A DNA stretch of 64,000 nucleotides, from NCBI GenBank assembly GCA_934700895.1, contig CAKUXV010000002.1:186001-250000 (forward strand). Direction: 5' to 3'. This document shows, piece after piece, positions 61,283-64,000 of this stretch. Both the position numbers and the translations under genes were made by a program. Origin of the DNA: an uncultured Bacilli bacterium (GTDB taxonomy: Bacteria; Bacillota_I; Bacilli_A; RFN20; CAG-826). A model generated the notes under the pieces. That model saw nothing but the letters and a program-made list of their open reading frames with translations, was not told the origin of the DNA and made no database searches. Every line of letters begins with the position of its first letter. Position 1 is the first letter of the stretch.

Positions 61283-62713
61283 TTATTTGGACTCCTTTTC
61301 TAGGATTTCCGATCCGTTTTTATCATAAAGGACTTCTAAAGGCGATAATCCCAATTTTTTGCTCAAGAACAACAAAACCTTGGGTTGGCAGAATCCGCCT
61401 TGGCATTTGCCAAATCCAGCTCGGGTCCGCTTTTTAACCGCTTTAATCGTTTTGCAGGGGACGCTGCGGCTAACTACATCTTCAATCTCGCCCAAACTAA
61501 CCTTTTCGCAATTGCAAACGATATTGCCATATTCAGGGCGTTCTTGGATAAGGCGATTTTGCTCTTCTAACGGCAAAGAAGCGATGTGAACATAGGGACG
61601 GATCTTCGGATTCCAATTTTCCTTGGTTTTTAAGCCCAAGAAAGGAGCAACAAGCTCATCGGCCACATATTGTCCAACCGCCGGGCTGCTGGCTAATCCC
61701 GGGGATTCCATGCCCGCCACGTTGAAGAAGCCAGGACAAGTTTTCGATGGGCCAATGATGAAATCGCCATTCGAAGGGGTGGCACGCAAGCCGGCAAAGA
61801 CGCGAATTTGTTCGCGAAAAGGAATGGAGGGGACAAGGGAGGTCGCCGCTTTTTTCACTTCGGATAACGTGAATGCATCCGTAGAGAAATCTTCGTCGTC
61901 ATCAACGAATTCGCTGGAAGGACCCACCAAATAGTCGCCGCTGGAAGTCATAGTTACCAAGACGCCTTTTCCTTTTGCGGTGGGAAGAGGGAATAAAACG
62001 TGATTGACTAGCCCCGGAGCGTAATGGTCCAAAACATAATATTCGCCTTTGCGGGCGTGAATCGACCAATCGATAGGCTCCACCATGGAGGCAATATCAT
62101 CGCTATGAAGTCCAGCGCAATTAACGACGACGCGGCAAACGTATTCTTCTTTCGTTGTCTTGACGCTAAAACCGGAATCTAATTTCACGATATCGGTAAC
62201 CGCTTCATCCAAATGCAACGTTACTCCGTTATCGCAGGCATTTTCCATCGCATGGGCGGTTAGGGTGAACGGATTCACGATTCCCGCGGTGGGGGCGAGC
62301 AAGGCCCCCTTTACTTCCGGATTGATGTTCGGCTCGATTTTTTTCACTTCGTCGGGGCTAAGCATATGGGTCGGAACTCCATTGGCTTCCGCATTCTGCT
62401 GAAGTTTTCGAAGGGCTTCGAGTTGTTCCTCGTAAATCGCCACATTCAACGAACCGCAGCGGTTAAATTCCACGTCCAAGTCCGAGGAAACCTCATCGAA
62501 CATGCGATTTCCCGCCACGTTGAAACGGGCTTTCAGCGTTCCGGGTTTGGGATCATCGCCGGAATGAACGATAGCGGAATTCGCCATCGAAGTGACGTCG
62601 CCAACGTCATTTTCTTTTTCCAAGACCAGCGTCGTGGCTTGATAGCGGGAGAGATAACGGGCAACAAACGCGCCGATAACACCACCGCCTACAACAACAA
62701 TGTCATAACTCAT
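61283..62713 (-). CDS. glpA: GlpA-like glycerol-3-phosphate dehydrogenase with BFD-type [2Fe-2S] domain
   Basis: A 476-residue flavoprotein. The N-terminal DIVVVGGGVIGAFVARYL binds FAD in a DAO-type domain. Residues ~395-460 hold a bacterioferritin-associated-ferredoxin-like domain with CNCEKVSLGEI and KCQGGFCQP. Such proteins oxidise glycerol-3-phosphate or a related hydroxy acid, with the two partner genes downstream. The ATG at 62713 matches the family start; a longer frame does not. TATAAT lies 7 bases before it and there is no Shine-Dalgarno. The symbol is assigned by similarity of domains. Confidence 0.85.
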   Translation of the reverse strand: MSYDIVVVGGGVIGAFVARYLSRYQATTLVLEKENDVGDVTSMANSAIVHSGDDPKPGTLKARFNVAGNRMFDEVSSDLDVEFNRCGSLNVAIYEEQLEALRKLQQNAEANGVPTHMLSPDEVKKIEPNINPEVKGALLAPTAGIVNPFTLTAHAMENACDNGVTLHLDEAVTDIVKLDSGFSVKTTKEEYVCRVVVNCAGLHSDDIASMVEPIDWSIHARKGEYYVLDHYAPGLVNHVLFPLPTAKGKGVLVTMTSSGDYLVGPSSEFVDDDEDFSTDAFTLSEVKKAATSLVPSIPFREQIRVFAGLRATPSNGDFIIGPSKTCPGFFNVAGMESPGLASSPAVGQYVADELVAPFLGLKTKENWNPKIRPYVHIASLPLEEQNRLIQERPEYGNIVCNCEKVSLGEIEDVVSRSVPCKTIKAVKKRTRAGFGKCQGGFCQPKVLLFLSKKLGLSPLEVLYDKNGSEILEKESK

Positions 62714-62720
62714 AAGAATT

Positions 62721-62726
62721 ATTATA
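62721..62726 (-). promoter_or_regulatory. -10 box 7 bases before the GlpA-like gene
   Basis: On the minus strand TATAAT, 7 bases, then ATG; leaderless start inferred. It is back to back with the box of the next gene on the plus strand. Confidence 0.5.
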
Positions 62727-62789
62727 GGCAAAAGGGGATAAAATGCCACGCTTAACAAAGTAATTGTTCGGATTTTACGCGAGATTTAT

Positions 62790-62795
62790 TAAAAT
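62790..62795 (+). promoter_or_regulatory. -10 box 7 bases before the methyltransferase-fold gene
   Basis: TAAAAT, 7 bases, then ATG at 62803. No Shine-Dalgarno; -35 weak. Confidence 0.4.
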
Positions 62796-62802
62796 GGGAC
62801 AC

Positions 62803-63897
62803 ATGAATATTCTTTGTCCATCCAAATCCCTCTTCCCCCTTCTAAATACAGTAAAAAAAGGGGAACTCAGCGATCAAATCATTAACACGGTTTTTCTCCC
62901 TTTGCCTCCTAAAGTCGCCCGGCGAATTGGGAAGAAAGCTTCAGAAATGAAAAAGCCTTATCCCTTGCTTCTAAGACGAGAAATTCTTTCTACCTTGTCC
63001 TTGCAAGAACAGGAGGATTTTGTTCTTGTGGAGAAAGAATTTCATTTAGACGATTTAAAGGAACTTACCCCTTCCTCCTATCAAAGCGACCCCTATCAAA
63101 AGGCCTTATCCCACTTGGAAAAAGAGCGGTTAGGATCATTTTGTTTAAAAGTTAGAACCCTCGATCCCTTTGTTCCTTTTTGCTGCGCCTCTAAACGGGT
63201 AGACCCCGATTCGCATTTTAAAGACATCACTCCATTAGGCTATTTTTCTAGGCCTTTCCCCACTTACGCCTTGGAGGAAAATGGCCGGGTTTGGATGAGC
63301 CTTGTCCCCCATGAAATTGAAACGATGAAGGAAGATATCGAGAAAGCCAAAGGAGATGTGGTGGTTATGGGCTGCGGGTTAGGTTATTTTGCCTATTCCA
63401 TCAGTTTAAAAAAGGATGTCACTTCCATCCGAATCGTAGAACGGAGTGAAAAAGTTCTCGCTTTATTCTCAAACTATCTCCTTCCTTTATTCCCCTATCC
63501 GGAAAAAATAACGCTCATTCAAGGGGATGCCTTGGATTATGCCTCCCAAAAGGAATTTAACTGCAACTTCTGCTATGTGGATTTATGGCATGACTGTGAG
63601 GATGGATTGCCGCTGTATTTTGCTTTCAAAAGAATGGAAAAAGAGGGGATCGCCTACGCTTATTGGATTGAAGAGGATATGCTTGTTTATTTTAGAAGGC
63701 ATCTCAACGCGCTTTTGGAAGAAGAAATCCAAGGGTCCGAGGACAAGGATTATATTTGCGAAGAAAATTTCTCCGATCGTCTCATAAACCGGTTGCACTT
63801 TCTTCTCAAAAACTACCGTCTCGCATCCCTAGACGATGCATTGGAGCTTTATAGCGACGCATCCTTGAAACGTCTCGCCAAAGAATGGGGGAAATAA
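62803..63897 (+). CDS. Class I SAM-methyltransferase-fold protein, spermidine-synthase-like, function unassigned
   Basis: A 364-residue protein. After a lineage-specific N-terminal part (~1-185), VVVMGCGLGYFAYSIS matches SAM motif I, IRIVERSEKVLALF the acidic loop, and ITLIQGDALDYA with CYVDLWHD the next strands. This order resembles spermidine synthases and related methyltransferases, but no polyamine or specific target motif is clear. The start at 62803 (or the ATG 9 bases earlier) is preferred to the longer frame. It is a single-gene unit ending at a terminator. Confidence 0.65.
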   Translation: MNILCPSKSLFPLLNTVKKGELSDQIINTVFLPLPPKVARRIGKKASEMKKPYPLLLRREILSTLSLQEQEDFVLVEKEFHLDDLKELTPSSYQSDPYQKALSHLEKERLGSFCLKVRTLDPFVPFCCASKRVDPDSHFKDITPLGYFSRPFPTYALEENGRVWMSLVPHEIETMKEDIEKAKGDVVVMGCGLGYFAYSISLKKDVTSIRIVERSEKVLALFSNYLLPLFPYPEKITLIQGDALDYASQKEFNCNFCYVDLWHDCEDGLPLYFAFKRMEKEGIAYAYWIEEDMLVYFRRHLNALLEEEIQGSEDKDYICEENFSDRLINRLHFLLKNYRLASLDDALELYSDASLKRLAKEWGK

Positions 63898-63930
63898 GAA
63901 AAATCGGAGGAACGAGCCTCCGATTTTTTC
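63898..63930. terminator. Bidirectional terminator at the right end
   Basis: AATCGGAGG (63902-63910) pairs with CCTCCGATT (63917-63925), followed by a T run on the plus strand and preceded by an A run that serves the minus strand. Confidence 0.85.
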
Positions 63931-63938
63931 CTTACTTT

Positions 63939-64000
63939 TTAGCGGTCGGAACCCGTCTTAGGTCCGCGACGATCTCCGACGTGTCCGCCTCCGTGATGGG
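63939..64000 (-). CDS. C-terminal end of a Gly/Arg/His-rich protein, cut by the window edge
   Basis: About 20 codons are visible before a TAA stop at 63939-63941, reading HHGGGHVGDRRGPKTGSDR. Such RGG-like tails are found on RNA-binding proteins, notably DEAD-box helicases. Another frame stays open to a stop at 63932-63934 with less biased composition and cannot be excluded. Either way a minus-strand gene ending at the bidirectional terminator is likely. Confidence 0.4.
   Translation of the reverse strand, partial: HHGGGHVGDRRGPKTGSDR

Noticed and set aside
1..64000. Alternative genetic code (TGA as Trp), suspected because of Mollicutes-like features
   Set aside because: TGA is the stop at several well-supported genes, for example at 2611-2613, 4353-4355 and 15106-15108, and tryptophan is read from TGG.
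1..64000. CRISPR arrays, IS elements, prophage genes, tRNA or rRNA genes
   Set aside because: No spaced direct repeats, transposase, integrase or phage structural genes were seen. All intergenic gaps are under 200 bases and none folds as a tRNA by eye.

Overview
The window reads as an ordinary housekeeping stretch of a low-to-moderate-GC Bacillota (Firmicutes) chromosome. It most resembles an uncultured gut-type Bacilli or Mollicutes-related lineage (RF39/Erysipelotrichales-like); that placement is inference. Supporting marks are the hrcA-grpE-dnaK-dnaJ operon with CIRCE operators, a glyS-dnaG-rpoD operon, a T-box before alaS, RNase J, YneF, a DUF1292 protein, FakA/FakB and ComEA/ComEC. TGA is used as a stop at several gene junctions, so the code is standard. 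Isoprenoids come from the MEP pathway (IspG and IspH both present). I see no tRNA, rRNA, CRISPR, IS element or prophage, and no gene-free stretch over 300 bases.

Layout (most genes on the minus strand). 1-3.2 kb: efp-yneF, then fakB and the start of fakA; a metallo-beta-lactamase pair; rpmG. 3.3-6.7 kb: solitary ispG (+), a DEAD-box helicase (-) and ispH (+). 6.6-13.1 kb: glyS-dnaG-rpoD-second sigma factor-trmK. 13.1-18 kb: C39-peptidase membrane protein, pseudo-ABC membrane protein, ybeY-cdd-era-recO. 18-22.3 kb: zinc-ribbon/TM2 protein-rsmE-unknown-mtaB-rpmF-deoC. 22.3-27.1 kb: heat-shock operon. 27.1-32 kb: degenerate Fic protein-small membrane protein-hemW, then lepA. 32-35.3 kb: fmt and a nuclease-helicase fusion. 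35.4-37.8 kb: AMP-dependent synthetase fused to a carrier domain (+), and rpsT (+). 37.8-41.4 kb: comEA-comEC-holA. 41.5-49.6 kb: pdp-dtd-mnmA-surface metallo-beta-lactamase, T-box-alaS, DUF1292 protein, greA. 49.6-57.3 kb: rRNA methyltransferase (+), plsC and a membrane protein, ftsK-pulA. 57.3-64 kb: an RNase J-like protein, a three-gene glycerol-3-phosphate-dehydrogenase-like redox module followed by yfcE, and an unassigned methyltransferase-fold protein (+).

The points most worth a second look are these. (1) About ten genes that open transcription units have a -10 hexamer only 6-8 bases before the start codon and no Shine-Dalgarno, which suggests routine leaderless transcription. (2) A C39 peptidase/transmembrane protein sits next to a membrane protein whose ABC ATPase-like domain has lost its catalytic motifs, and its upstream region shares a 12-base word with that of comEA. 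(3) A second sigma-70 protein directly after rpoD has altered promoter-melting and -10-recognition residues. (4) EF-P lacks the usual modified lysine. (5) A Fic-fold protein has a destroyed active-site motif. (6) An acyl-activating enzyme carries its own carrier domain.
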